Below, piece by piece: positions 32,112 to 38,906 of a DNA stretch of 38,906 nt. Source of the DNA: an uncultured Prevotellaceae bacterium (GTDB lineage Bacteria > Bacteroidota > Bacteroidia > Bacteroidales > Bacteroidaceae); the NCBI GenBank assembly GCA_902784565.1, contig CACZVE010000018.1:1-38906 (forward strand), given 5' to 3'. A model generated the notes under the pieces. The model ran no database searches and was not told the origin of the DNA. It saw only the letters and a list, made by a program, of their open reading frames with translations. The position numbers were made by a program, and so were the translations under genes. Numbering within the stretch: position 1 is the first letter of the stretch; every line of letters starts with the position of its first letter.

Positions 32112-33940
32112 TTCTTCAACTCATTATAGTCGGTAACACCTTTCAATATTCGAGGACGTTTCTGGTTATACTCAGGACTGATAATATTCAAATCAGCCCT
32201 ATACAATGGGGTAGAGATACCAGCAAGATATAGTAACAGATGAGGCAAGGCATCAACCATCATCGGACGATCTTTCGCATTTTGGATAGCCTGCCAACCA
32301 TAGGGGTGGTTCTCCCTATATCGTGGCGAACCCCAGATCCAGAAAGGAATCTCCATCTCATAGCGAGCCAAACGTTTGTTGATGTTTGCAGAGTGATTGC
32401 GACCATAGGTATAGGGTTTCTCATCGAACATCTCCTCTCCGTGGTCAGGCATGTAGATGACAACAGCATCCTTGTCCATAAACCGTTGGGTAACCGTCGT
32501 TACGATGGAATCGTTATAACGCAAGGAGTTGTCGTAGTCAGCCAAAATCATCCGTTGCTTATTGGTCAGTTCCGGACGGTTGTACATCTTAGCAGTCAGA
32601 TACTTACGCGTCTTCTGTGGATAACGAGACTTATACATCAAATGAGAGCCCATCAGATGCAGGATAATCAGGTTATGGTCTGTGTCCTCCTTTGCCAACT
32701 TATCATATTCTTTCAGCAGACCCTCATCGTAGGGATACAGACGAGTATTACGCGTGTCAAATTGCCGCTGACTCAATTCTGGATCGTTCAGGAAGAACCC
32801 GCCACTAAAATCATAGACAGCCTCATTGGCTTTCGACTGAAACTGGTTGGTGATAAATGTCACATGATAGCCTGCCTTGCGGAACATCTCTGGGAAAAGA
32901 GGTTTGTCGCACCATTCGCCAGAGTCCCCAACAGCATAGAGCGACAGCATATGCTTGAAGACAAAACTCGTCAGGTTCCATGTGGAGACGACATCCGTAA
33001 AAGCTACCAGACTACCTTCCTCCTGCAGCGCCATCTGTCGTGGGGTGGTGGGTTTATCGTATCCATAGAGTTGGGAGTGGTGTTTGTTATAACTCTCACC
33101 AATCACCAACACGATGTTCGGCACACGGAAACTGCAACTATCCACCTGAATCTTATCGCTTGCAGCCAATAACTGCACAATCTGCCGACTCGCCAGACGG
33201 TTGGCATAAATGCCGAAAGCCAGACGGTAAATAGGCAGGTAAAGGTTTGCCTGATCTTTCCTGGTCTGTTCATGTTCCACCTGTCCGATGGTGTCGTAGG
33301 AGAAGAGTCGTTGCATAGCCACCTTGTTATCCCATGTCTGGGAGATGCTGCTATACAACAACCAAGCTATCACACAGCCCATCACCGCCTTGAAGACTTT
33401 GAAGAATAGCGGATTCATCTTCGGCAGGATGATTCGTTGGCGCATCCTGGAGAAGAATAATCGAAGGAAGGTCCAAAGGATGTGTACTATCATCAGCAAC
33501 AATATCCAACCCACACCCGACTTGATGGTCTCCAAACTAAGATAGCCGGAAAGGAATTCCCTTGACTCCTGCCCTGTTGTCTCCATCGCCAGCATCAGCA
33601 TCGTTGGTGTGAGGGTTGACTCGAAACGTTCATAGCAGAACATATCCACCAAAGCCACACCATAGAAGAAAACATAGAGCAGTGCCTTTACCCAGATACG
33701 GATCTTCTTGGGGATAAGTATTAGAATGACGCAGAGGAAATAGATATCGAGGAACAACTCTGGGACAGACAGTTCGTAAGGCTCGGCACCTCTGTTCCTG
33801 AGATAGTAAGGCATGATTTCAAGTTGGGTACAGATCCATCCCAGCGCAAACATAAACACGAAGAATGCGCCGTTCTGTTGGATAGGACTGAACAGCCAAC
33901 CTATCCATTTCAGCGGATCTATCTTGAACCTTCCTTTCAC
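32108..33940 (-). CDS. Phosphoethanolamine transferase (EptA/CptA-like, alkaline phosphatase fold)
   Basis: Predicted protein of 610 residues. Five hydrophobic helices occupy about residues 20-200, and a periplasmic catalytic domain follows. The metal-binding GES (in NIVLVIGESYNKHHSQLYGY), the likely catalytic Thr in VVSTWNLTSFVFKHM, HLMGSH, and the metal-binding YMPDHGEEM with the later GRNHS are all in place. These enzymes transfer phosphoethanolamine from phosphatidylethanolamine to lipid A or core, which lowers negative charge and protects from polymyxins. Which acceptor is used here is unknown. The start is GTG at 33940, overlapping the TGA of nadD as GTGA. Confidence 0.93.
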   Translation of the reverse strand: MKGRFKIDPLKWIGWLFSPIQQNGAFFVFMFALGWICTQLEIMPYYLRNRGAEPYELSVPELFLDIYFLCVILILIPKKIRIWVKALLYVFFYGVALVDMFCYERFESTLTPTMLMLAMETTGQESREFLSGYLSLETIKSGVGWILLLMIVHILWTFLRLFFSRMRQRIILPKMNPLFFKVFKAVMGCVIAWLLYSSISQTWDNKVAMQRLFSYDTIGQVEHEQTRKDQANLYLPIYRLAFGIYANRLASRQIVQLLAASDKIQVDSCSFRVPNIVLVIGESYNKHHSQLYGYDKPTTPRQMALQEEGSLVAFTDVVSTWNLTSFVFKHMLSLYAVGDSGEWCDKPLFPEMFRKAGYHVTFITNQFQSKANEAVYDFSGGFFLNDPELSQRQFDTRNTRLYPYDEGLLKEYDKLAKEDTDHNLIILHLMGSHLMYKSRYPQKTRKYLTAKMYNRPELTNKQRMILADYDNSLRYNDSIVTTVTQRFMDKDAVVIYMPDHGEEMFDEKPYTYGRNHSANINKRLARYEMEIPFWIWGSPRYRENHPYGWQAIQNAKDRPMMVDALPHLLLYLAGISTPLYRADLNIISPEYNQKRPRILKGVTDYNELKK

Positions 33941-34479
33941 TTTGTGTCTTTATAGAGTCCTTTCTCCTTGATATAGTCTGCTACGGCTTTCGGTACCAAC
34001 CTACGGATGCCCTTGCCAGCCTTGATACGCTCACGGATCGCCGTACTGCTGATATCAATATAGCCAGCATCGCCTGGGGTTCTGGTGTAGACGGCAACCT
34101 CATAGCAACGCTTGATGTCCTCATAGTGATACCACCTGTCAAAATGCTCCCAGTTGTCGCCACCCATCAGGAGTACGAACTCTCTGTCAGGATAATCCTT
34201 CGACAGGGCCTGTAAAGTGTTCCATGTGTAAGAGGGTTTGGGCAGGTGAAATTCATAGTCGGAGGCGATGATACCCTCCACACCATCGAGGGCCAGACGG
34301 ACCATTTCCATTCGCAGGGTATCATCGAGCAGGTCTGCTGCCTGCTTCAAGGGATTCTGGGGCGATACCATCAACCAAACCTCATCAAGTCCCGCTTTCT
34401 CCTTCAACTGTCTGGCCAGCGAGATATGTCCGTTGTGTATGGGATTAAACGACCCCCCAAATATCCCCGTCCTTAACAT
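33937..34479 (-). CDS. nadD: Nicotinate-nucleotide adenylyltransferase
   Basis: Predicted protein of 180 residues. It joins nicotinate mononucleotide and ATP to deamido-NAD in NAD synthesis. GIFGGSFNPIHNGH (5-18) is the family signature with the HxGH nucleotide-binding motif, and YIDISSTAIRERIKAG is the second motif. The ATG at 34479 is chosen; a longer frame begins with TTG at 34509 and would add ten residues (starting SIINCPLSI) encoded by the heptad array between gmk and nadD. The start codon itself lies in the last array unit. It is downstream of gmk and overlaps the next gene by 4 nt. Confidence 0.95.
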   Translation of the reverse strand: MLRTGIFGGSFNPIHNGHISLARQLKEKAGLDEVWLMVSPQNPLKQAADLLDDTLRMEMVRLALDGVEGIIASDYEFHLPKPSYTWNTLQALSKDYPDREFVLLMGGDNWEHFDRWYHYEDIKRCYEVAVYTRTPGDAGYIDISSTAIRERIKAGKGIRRLVPKAVADYIKEKGLYKDTK

Positions 34480-34512
34480 AATGGATAATGGACAATTGAT
34501 AATGGACAATTA
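34478..34512 (-). repeat. Heptad repeat array between gmk and nadD
   Basis: Five units on the plus strand: ATAATGG ATAATGG, ACAATTG ATAATGG, ACAATTA. It covers the gmk stop (34510-34512) and touches the nadD start (34477-34479). The unit sequence differs from the GTGAAAA type, but the 7-bp period is the same. Confidence 0.8.
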
Positions 34513-35082
34513 TTCATATAGAAAGGCCTGGACCAGTTCCAAAGTGTCAGCCTCAGCTACAGCGAGGTCATCATTGACAACCACCTTGTCGAACTTATCT
34601 GCGAAGGTCAGTTCGAACTCTGCTCTGGCGATACGCTGATCTATCACCTCTGGGGCATCCGTACCCCTACCTTCCAAACGACGACGCAACTCTGCAATCG
34701 ATGGTGGCTGGATGAAGATGCTCAGGGCCTCATCGCCATAATACTTCTTGATATTCACGCCACCCTTCACATCGACGTCAAACACCACATTCTGACCAGC
34801 CTCCAACTGTCGTTCCACCTGTGCCTTCAACGTGCCATAGAAGCGACCTGCATAGACCTCTTCATACTCCAGAAACTCGTCGTTGTCTATTTTCTGGCGA
34901 AACTCCTCTGGTGTCAAGAAGAAATACTCCACGCCATTCTGTTCCGTTCCCCTTGGTGCCCTCGATGTACAGGAAATGGAGAAAGCCAGGTTCAACTCCG
35001 GATGCTCTCTCATCAGCCACCCGATAATCGTACTTTTCCCCGTCCCACTCGGTGCCGAAATGATGATTAACTTACCTCTCAT
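34510..35082 (-). CDS. gmk: Guanylate kinase
   Basis: Predicted protein of 190 residues, standard length. It phosphorylates GMP to GDP with ATP. The P-loop is SAPSGTGKST (9-18), then SISCTSRAPRGTEQNGVEYFF for GMP binding, NVVFDVDVKGGVNIKK, and the lid RRLEGRGTDAPEVIDQRIA. It starts 1 nt after the yicC stop, so it is cotranscribed with yicC, and nadD follows after the heptad array. Housekeeping function, cytoplasmic. Confidence 0.97.
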   Translation of the reverse strand: MRGKLIIISAPSGTGKSTIIGWLMREHPELNLAFSISCTSRAPRGTEQNGVEYFFLTPEEFRQKIDNDEFLEYEEVYAGRFYGTLKAQVERQLEAGQNVVFDVDVKGGVNIKKYYGDEALSIFIQPPSIAELRRRLEGRGTDAPEVIDQRIARAEFELTFADKFDKVVVNDDLAVAEADTLELVQAFLYE

Positions 35083-35083
35083 A

Positions 35084-35959
35084 TCAAAGTGCGTTGAGTA
35101 CTTGTTCCTTGATCTGCTCCAGTTCGTCCTTCATCTTCACCACGATGTTCTGCATCTCAGCCTGATTACTCTTCGAACCTGTTGTATTGATCTCACGTCC
35201 CATCTCCTGGGCAATGAAACCGAGTTTTTTGCCTTGTCCGGCAGCCTCCTCCATCGTCTCACGGAAATACTTCAGGTGGTTGGACAAACGCTGCTTCTCC
35301 TCACTGATGTCGAGTTTCTCGATATAGTAGATGAGTTCCTGTTCCAGACGGTTCTTGTCGTACTCCACCCCAGGAATCTGCTGTAAACCGCCTTCGATAC
35401 GGGCCTTTATCTTCTCCACACGTCCCTTCTCGTAGGGTTCGATGGCAGCCAACAGACTGGCGATATTGTCGATCTTCTCCGTAAACTTCTTCTGGAGGGC
35501 AGCACCTTCCTGTTTACGGAAGTTCACAAGGTTAGTCAAAGCCTCACTGACAGCAGCCTTCACCACTACCCATTCCTCGTCATCGAGCACTTCCACATCT
35601 GTCTTCGTCAACACATCCGGCATACGGGTGAGGGTGTAGATCCAGTCCTCCGGCTCAGGGATGCCAACCTTTGCAGCGATGTCCTTCAACTGGTGGTAGT
35701 AGTTCTCCACGAGAGCAGCATTCACAGGAGTCGCATCCACAGCCGTTTCCTTTTCTATCCACACACTCATGTCCACCTTCCCACGGATAAGAGCCTCTGC
35801 CACCATCTGACGCACCTCCATCTCCTTCTCACGATAGAGGGGAGCAATACGGGTCTGCAAGTCGAGTTGCTTGGAGTTCAGCGACTTGATCTCTACATGA
35901 ATCTTTTTGTCCTTGTAAGCCACCACGGCGTTGCCGTAGCCAGTCATCGATTGTATCAT
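35084..35959 (-). CDS. yicC: YicC-family endoribonuclease
   Basis: Predicted protein of 291 residues. MIQSMTGYGNA at the start and EIKSLNSKQLDLQTRIAP are family signatures. The C-terminal part has RLSNHLKYFRETME, GKKLGFIAQEMGREINTTGSK and the end QIKEQVLNAL, typical of YicC/YloC endoribonucleases. In Escherichia coli YicC has been linked to RNA turnover. It is the first gene of the minus-strand operon that includes gmk and nadD and then envelope genes, with its -7 box at 35989-35996. Confidence 0.95.
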   Translation of the reverse strand: MIQSMTGYGNAVVAYKDKKIHVEIKSLNSKQLDLQTRIAPLYREKEMEVRQMVAEALIRGKVDMSVWIEKETAVDATPVNAALVENYYHQLKDIAAKVGIPEPEDWIYTLTRMPDVLTKTDVEVLDDEEWVVVKAAVSEALTNLVNFRKQEGAALQKKFTEKIDNIASLLAAIEPYEKGRVEKIKARIEGGLQQIPGVEYDKNRLEQELIYYIEKLDISEEKQRLSNHLKYFRETMEEAAGQGKKLGFIAQEMGREINTTGSKSNQAEMQNIVVKMKDELEQIKEQVLNAL

Positions 35960-35988
35960 ATCTGTACGTACCTATTTATATTTGGCCG

Positions 35989-35996
35989 CAAAGATA
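35989..35996 (-). promoter_or_regulatory. -7 box of the yicC operon
   Basis: TATCTTTG on the minus strand, 29 nt before the yicC ATG. No TTTG at -33. Confidence 0.65.
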
Positions 35997-36017
35997 CAAA
36001 ATAATTATGATTTTGCA

Positions 36018-36893
36018 CTATGAACAACGAATAATTTTCAAGATAAAGGCTGTATGACACCCTTGACGGGGCCTTTCTGCGAGTTCAAGCATGCCTCCCT
36101 GCAACATCATCATCCTGCGACTCAGTGAAAGACCAATGCCGCTACCGCCTCGCTTGGTGGTGAAGAAGGGTACAAAGAGCGACTGGCGGTTTTCGGCTGG
36201 GATGGGTTGTCCATTATTCCCTATATAGAGACTGATGTCATCTGCTTTATCGTCATCAATCACTTCCATTACCATCTTCTGGGCATGAGCCTCAATGGCA
36301 TTCTTCGTCAGATTCATCAGTACCTGTCGCAACATTCCTGCATCGGCACGAACCACCAGATCGGTAGGAACATTCAATTCCCACATCAGTTCAGGATAGG
36401 CCTTACTCACATCATCAATCATCGAACTGAGATTGACATCGCCTAATACAGGCTTTTCAAGTTCAGACATCTTGCGGTAGTTCACGACGAAGTTATTCAA
36501 GTGCTGCGATGTCTCATAGATGGCCCTGATACCGTCTTCGAGTGGTGTCTCTTTCACATCCGTCCGATTGAGCAGCGACTGGCTGATACTCGTGATTGGG
36601 GCAGTGGCATTCATGATCTCATGGGTCAGCACACGAGTGAGGCGCTCCCACGATTCCACTTCGCTTTGATTCACTTGCTGGCGGATGGTCTCACCCAGTT
36701 GGTTCAGAGTATCCTGCATGGCTCGCTCCCCAAAGAACATACCGTCTGTTGGCATTCGAAAGGTGAAGTCCCTGTTACGGATGGCTTCCTGCATCAGATG
36801 GGCACGCAATCGAAGCTTTCGCTGGTGGCGAATAAACCACCAGCCGCCGACCACAGCCATCATACCTATTATTATATATAAAAGCACATTCAT
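36018..36893 (-). CDS. Sensor histidine kinase (NtrB-like)
   Basis: Predicted protein of 291 residues from ATG 36893; a GTG at 36905 inside the heptad array would add four. One N-terminal transmembrane helix (LLYIIIGMMAVVGGWWFI), no large sensor domain, then a H-box LTRVLTHEIMN with His91, an N-box NLTKNAIEA, and GSGIGLSLS. The short input region suggests that it senses a membrane or cytoplasmic signal, or is driven by a partner. It would phosphorylate Asp55 of the response regulator encoded just upstream. The kinase and regulator genes are separated by only the array, and both diverge from the TolC-like operon, which they probably control. Confidence 0.92.
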   Translation of the reverse strand: MNVLLYIIIGMMAVVGGWWFIRHQRKLRLRAHLMQEAIRNRDFTFRMPTDGMFFGERAMQDTLNQLGETIRQQVNQSEVESWERLTRVLTHEIMNATAPITSISQSLLNRTDVKETPLEDGIRAIYETSQHLNNFVVNYRKMSELEKPVLGDVNLSSMIDDVSKAYPELMWELNVPTDLVVRADAGMLRQVLMNLTKNAIEAHAQKMVMEVIDDDKADDISLYIGNNGQPIPAENRQSLFVPFFTTKRGGSGIGLSLSRRMMMLQGGMLELAERPRQGCHTAFILKIIRCS

Positions 36894-36897
36894 AAAA

Positions 36898-36925
36898 CTT
36901 TTCACTTCTCACTTTTCACTTCTCA
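36898..36925 (-). repeat. Heptad repeat array at the regulator/kinase junction
   Basis: Four units on the plus strand: CTTTTCA CTTCTCA CTTTTCA and CTTCTCA. On the coding (minus) strand this gives TGAGAAG/TGAAAAG repeats; the regulator TGA stop (36923-36925) is the first. Confidence 0.8.
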
Positions 36926-37447
36926 AAGCCTTTTCATCTTGTTATAGAGTGTCTGCCGTGTAATACCCAACAGTTCTGCTGCCTTCGTAAGATTACCGTG
37001 ACAATGGTCGATGGTACGACGGATATGCTCTTTCTCCATCTCATCGAGACTGACGATCTCGTTCTGCATATCGAGCACATCCTTCAGTTTGCGTACCAGT
37101 TCGTCATTGTCCCAAGGCTTCGTGATAAAGTCGGCAGCACCATTCTTCAGTCCTTTTACTGCCAGGTTCACATCGGCATAGGCAGTGAGCAGCACCACAG
37201 GCGTTTGCGGATGCTGCTTACGGATGGTGCGAAGCCAGAAGAGTCCCTCATTGCCAGTATTCACGCCAAGGGTGAAATTCATGTCGAGTACTACCAGATC
37301 GATGGGTTGCTGAGCCATCAGTTTCAGGATATCATCTGGCGTGCTTGTGGTAAGAACCTGCTCGAAAGTGGCATCGAGCAGATAGCGCATCGCCGTCAGT
37401 ATGGCAGCATTGTCATCAACGATCAATATGGTTCCGTAATTATTCAT
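36923..37447 (-). CDS. Response regulator with Fis-type HTH, no AAA+ domain
   Basis: Predicted protein of 174 residues. The receiver domain has ILIVDDN (acidic pair 11-12), phospho-acceptor Asp55 in LVVLDMNF, and Lys110 in FITKPWD. A linker (to about 140) leads to a Fis-like helix-turn-helix: HIRRTIDHCHGNLTKAAELL, GITRQTLYNKMKRL. The receiver sequence is the kind found in NtrC-type sigma-54 activators of Bacteroidales, but the central AAA+ ATPase is absent, so it cannot activate sigma-54. The layout matches short RegA/ActR-type regulators. Start: ATG 37447, because the upstream candidate at 37474 lies before the -7 box. It probably controls the adjacent TolC-like operon. Confidence 0.92.
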   Translation of the reverse strand: MNNYGTILIVDDNAAILTAMRYLLDATFEQVLTTSTPDDILKLMAQQPIDLVVLDMNFTLGVNTGNEGLFWLRTIRKQHPQTPVVLLTAYADVNLAVKGLKNGAADFITKPWDNDELVRKLKDVLDMQNEIVSLDEMEKEHIRRTIDHCHGNLTKAAELLGITRQTLYNKMKRL

Positions 37448-37451
37448 GGTG

Positions 37452-37459
37452 CAAAGGTA
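37452..37459 (-). promoter_or_regulatory. -7 box of the two-component genes
   Basis: TACCTTTG on the minus strand, only 4 nt before the ATG at 37447, so the mRNA should be leaderless. The -33 element is poor. Confidence 0.7.
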
Positions 37460-37533
37460 ATCATTTTCCGTCAAGAAATCATACGGTGAAGTGTATAAAT
37501 TTTAGACGTTCTGCATCTGGGCAACCTAAAATG

Positions 37534-37565
37534 CTTGCACGTAAGAAGAGAAAAGCCTACCTTTG
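37534..37565 (+). promoter_or_regulatory. Promoter of the TolC-like operon
   Basis: TACCTTTG at 37558-37565, 22 nt before the ATG, with CTTG (one mismatch to TTTG) at 37534-37537, spaced 20 bp. Confidence 0.7.
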
Positions 37566-37587
37566 CATCGTCAAAAAACAAAAGAAT

Positions 37588-38889
37588 ATGCGACGAACAG
37601 TATTTATATTTTTCACTTTTTACTTTTCGTTTTTCACTTCCGCAGCGCAGACGTGGACGATGCAGCAGTGTATGCAATATGCCGTAGAGCATAACCACGA
37701 GGTGAAACGGGCTGAGTTGGAACTTGACAACTACAAGGCTCAGAAGACGAAAGCCATAGGCAGTTTCCTGCCAGACGTGGATGCAGGCATAGGGGCACAG
37801 TATAACTTCGGACGAGCCATCGACCCAGAGACAAACACCTATACTGATGTCAGTACCTTCTATAATGGCTATTCCCTATCTGCCTCACTACCCGTATTTG
37901 ACGGGTTCAGCCGCATTCACGCCCTGAAAGCCGCAAAGGCCAGTGTGCTGATGGGACGGGCCAGCCTGAGACAACAGCAGGACCAGACGGCATTAGCCGT
38001 GATGCTGGCCTATACCAATGTGGCATTTTATGACGGACTGGTACAGATGGCTCAGGAGAAGGTTGAGGAAACCGAACTGTTGTTGAAGCAGACACGCCTA
38101 TTGGAAGAGGTAGGCCGCAAGAGTGCTGCCGATGTGGCACAGGTGGAGTCGCAGAAGGCTGAGGCTGACTATGAACTGATTCGCCAGCAAAACCTCTACG
38201 CCTCTGCACTGCTGGAACTGAAAAAAGCAATGGCTTATCCGTTAGGAGACAGCCTTCTCATCCGTTCTGGCGAATTTGCAATTCACAACAACCATATCAC
38301 AAATTCGACTGAACAGAATTCCGAACTGCTTGTAGCAAATTATCAGCGACAGGCATCCAAATATGAGTGGCGACAGGCCCGTGCTTCTCTACTACCTACA
38401 CTCTCTCTTAGTGCGGGCCTGAGCACCACTTATTACAAGACACTTCATTCGGAGTCGGCTGCCACATTCAGCAGTCAGTTCAAGAACAATATGGGCGAGT
38501 ATATAGGAGCCACACTGAGCATTCCGCTCTTCAATCGCTTGCAGACGCTTACCAGCATCCGAAAGGCAAAGAATGGCTACAAGATAGCCCAGGAGGCTTA
38601 CGAACAGAAGCAGTTGGAGGTGGAGAAACTCAGTCGGGAGGCCTGGCAGGACCTGCAAGGCTATCTGAAACAGACTGCCCAGATGGAGAAGAAGGTAGAG
38701 GCTGACAGTTTGGCCTACCAGTTGACCCGTCGCAAGTTTGAAGAGGGACTGAGTACAGCCATCGACCTGCACACCACCTCATCGCAGTTGCTCAATTCGA
38801 AGGCCACCTTGCTGCAATGTCAGTTGATGGCAATGGTGAAGGAACAATTAGTTAGATATTATAAAGGTGAAACGATATGGACAGAGTAA
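37588..38889 (+). CDS. TolC-family outer-membrane efflux protein
   Basis: Predicted protein of 433 residues. The start at 37588 gives a Phe-rich signal peptide (TVFIFFTFYFSFFTSAAQ), whose core is encoded by a heptad array at 37610-37637. The mature part opens WTMQQCMQYAVEHNHEVKRAEL, the typical start of the outer-membrane factor family, followed by the repeated long-helix/strand layout (two halves) and the ending TTSSQLLNSKATLLQCQLM. It would form the trimeric channel of an efflux or secretion system. It is upstream of a second gene at the window edge and divergent from a two-component pair. It could also serve the RND pump at 5355-9554, which lacks an outer-membrane gene, but that is a guess. 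Confidence 0.93.
   Translation: MRRTVFIFFTFYFSFFTSAAQTWTMQQCMQYAVEHNHEVKRAELELDNYKAQKTKAIGSFLPDVDAGIGAQYNFGRAIDPETNTYTDVSTFYNGYSLSASLPVFDGFSRIHALKAAKASVLMGRASLRQQQDQTALAVMLAYTNVAFYDGLVQMAQEKVEETELLLKQTRLLEEVGRKSAADVAQVESQKAEADYELIRQQNLYASALLELKKAMAYPLGDSLLIRSGEFAIHNNHITNSTEQNSELLVANYQRQASKYEWRQARASLLPTLSLSAGLSTTYYKTLHSESAATFSSQFKNNMGEYIGATLSIPLFNRLQTLTSIRKAKNGYKIAQEAYEQKQLEVEKLSREAWQDLQGYLKQTAQMEKKVEADSLAYQLTRRKFEEGLSTAIDLHTTSSQLLNSKATLLQCQLMAMVKEQLVRYYKGETIWTE
37610..37637 (+). repeat. Heptad repeat array in the TolC-like signal peptide
   Basis: Four units: TTTTCAC TTTTTAC TTTTCGT TTTTCAC. They encode the residues FFTFYFSFFT of the signal core. Confidence 0.75.
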
Positions 38890-38906
38890 TAGAAAAGACA
38901 AAGAAA
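38877..38906 (+). CDS. Start of the next gene (partial), probably an efflux adaptor
   Basis: The ATG at 38877 opens a frame MDRVIEKTKK that runs off the window and overlaps the TolC-like stop by 13 nt. Such an MDxxIEK opening directly after a TolC gene is what I recall for HlyD/MacA-type adaptors in Bacteroidales, so I expect an adaptor followed by an ABC exporter. Only ten codons are visible. Confidence 0.5.
   Translation, partial: MDRVIEKTKK

Noticed and set aside
32240-33172. 310-residue plus-strand frame antisense to the phosphoethanolamine transferase
   Set aside because: No promoter, signal or recognisable motif, and the opposite strand has a complete enzyme.

Overview
The window reads as a chromosomal segment of a gut or oral Bacteroidales bacterium, most likely Prevotella or a close relative. 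Supporting signs are many promoters of the Bacteroidetes type (a -7 box TAnnTTTG, often with TTTG 19-20 bp upstream), absence of Shine-Dalgarno sequences, many lipoproteins with an SxC-type lipobox, a DUF4468 protein, an RluA with the Bacteroidales N-terminal domain, and a YicC-Gmk-NadD operon. The genus is an inference; nothing in the window names it.

Layout. 1-183: a 42-bp tandem array. 195-953 (-): DUF4468 secreted protein. 1070-3004 (-): SF1 helicase, divergent from pyridoxal kinase (3071-3901) through a mirror-symmetric promoter; RluA pseudouridine synthase follows. 5355-9554: RND efflux adaptor and pump without an outer-membrane partner. 9571-16165: the most unusual part, two convergent operons that mirror each other. 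The left one encodes a serpin lipoprotein and two more lipoproteins. The right one encodes an ECF sigma factor, a protein that looks like a dual-membrane-spanning anti-sigma factor, and a lipoprotein. The two operons start from near-identical 85-bp promoters, each carries a copy of one lipoprotein N-terminal domain (a 410-bp ungapped inverted repeat), and they meet at a perfect 21-bp stem terminator. I infer one envelope-sensing regulon whose output includes a protease inhibitor, with inverted repeats able to reshuffle lipoprotein C-termini.

16241-19150: tRNA-Leu(UAA), then an abundant-looking OmpA/TPR lipoprotein and a thioredoxin-fold lipoprotein without redox cysteines. 19185-24012: ComM-like ATPase, Fur-family regulator, HAD hydrolase and MetG. 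24005-29041: a surface-glycan operon with flippase, IspD/TarI-like cytidylyltransferase, SDR, LicD and glycosyltransferase, suggesting a CDP-activated polyol phosphate decoration. 29038-35959 (-): a tightly overlapping operon yicC-gmk-nadD-phosphoethanolamine transferase-acyltransferase-HAD phosphatase-DUF6080. 36018-37447 (-): histidine kinase and response regulator, divergent from a TolC-like gene (37588-38889) and the first codons of the next gene at the right edge.

Across the window ten arrays of degenerate 7-bp repeats occur at gene junctions and inside genes (four of them within coding sequence, two of these forming signal peptides). On one strand they carry GTGA stop/start overlaps in every frame; on the other most are open and code for hydrophobic residues. 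This is the second main discovery candidate.
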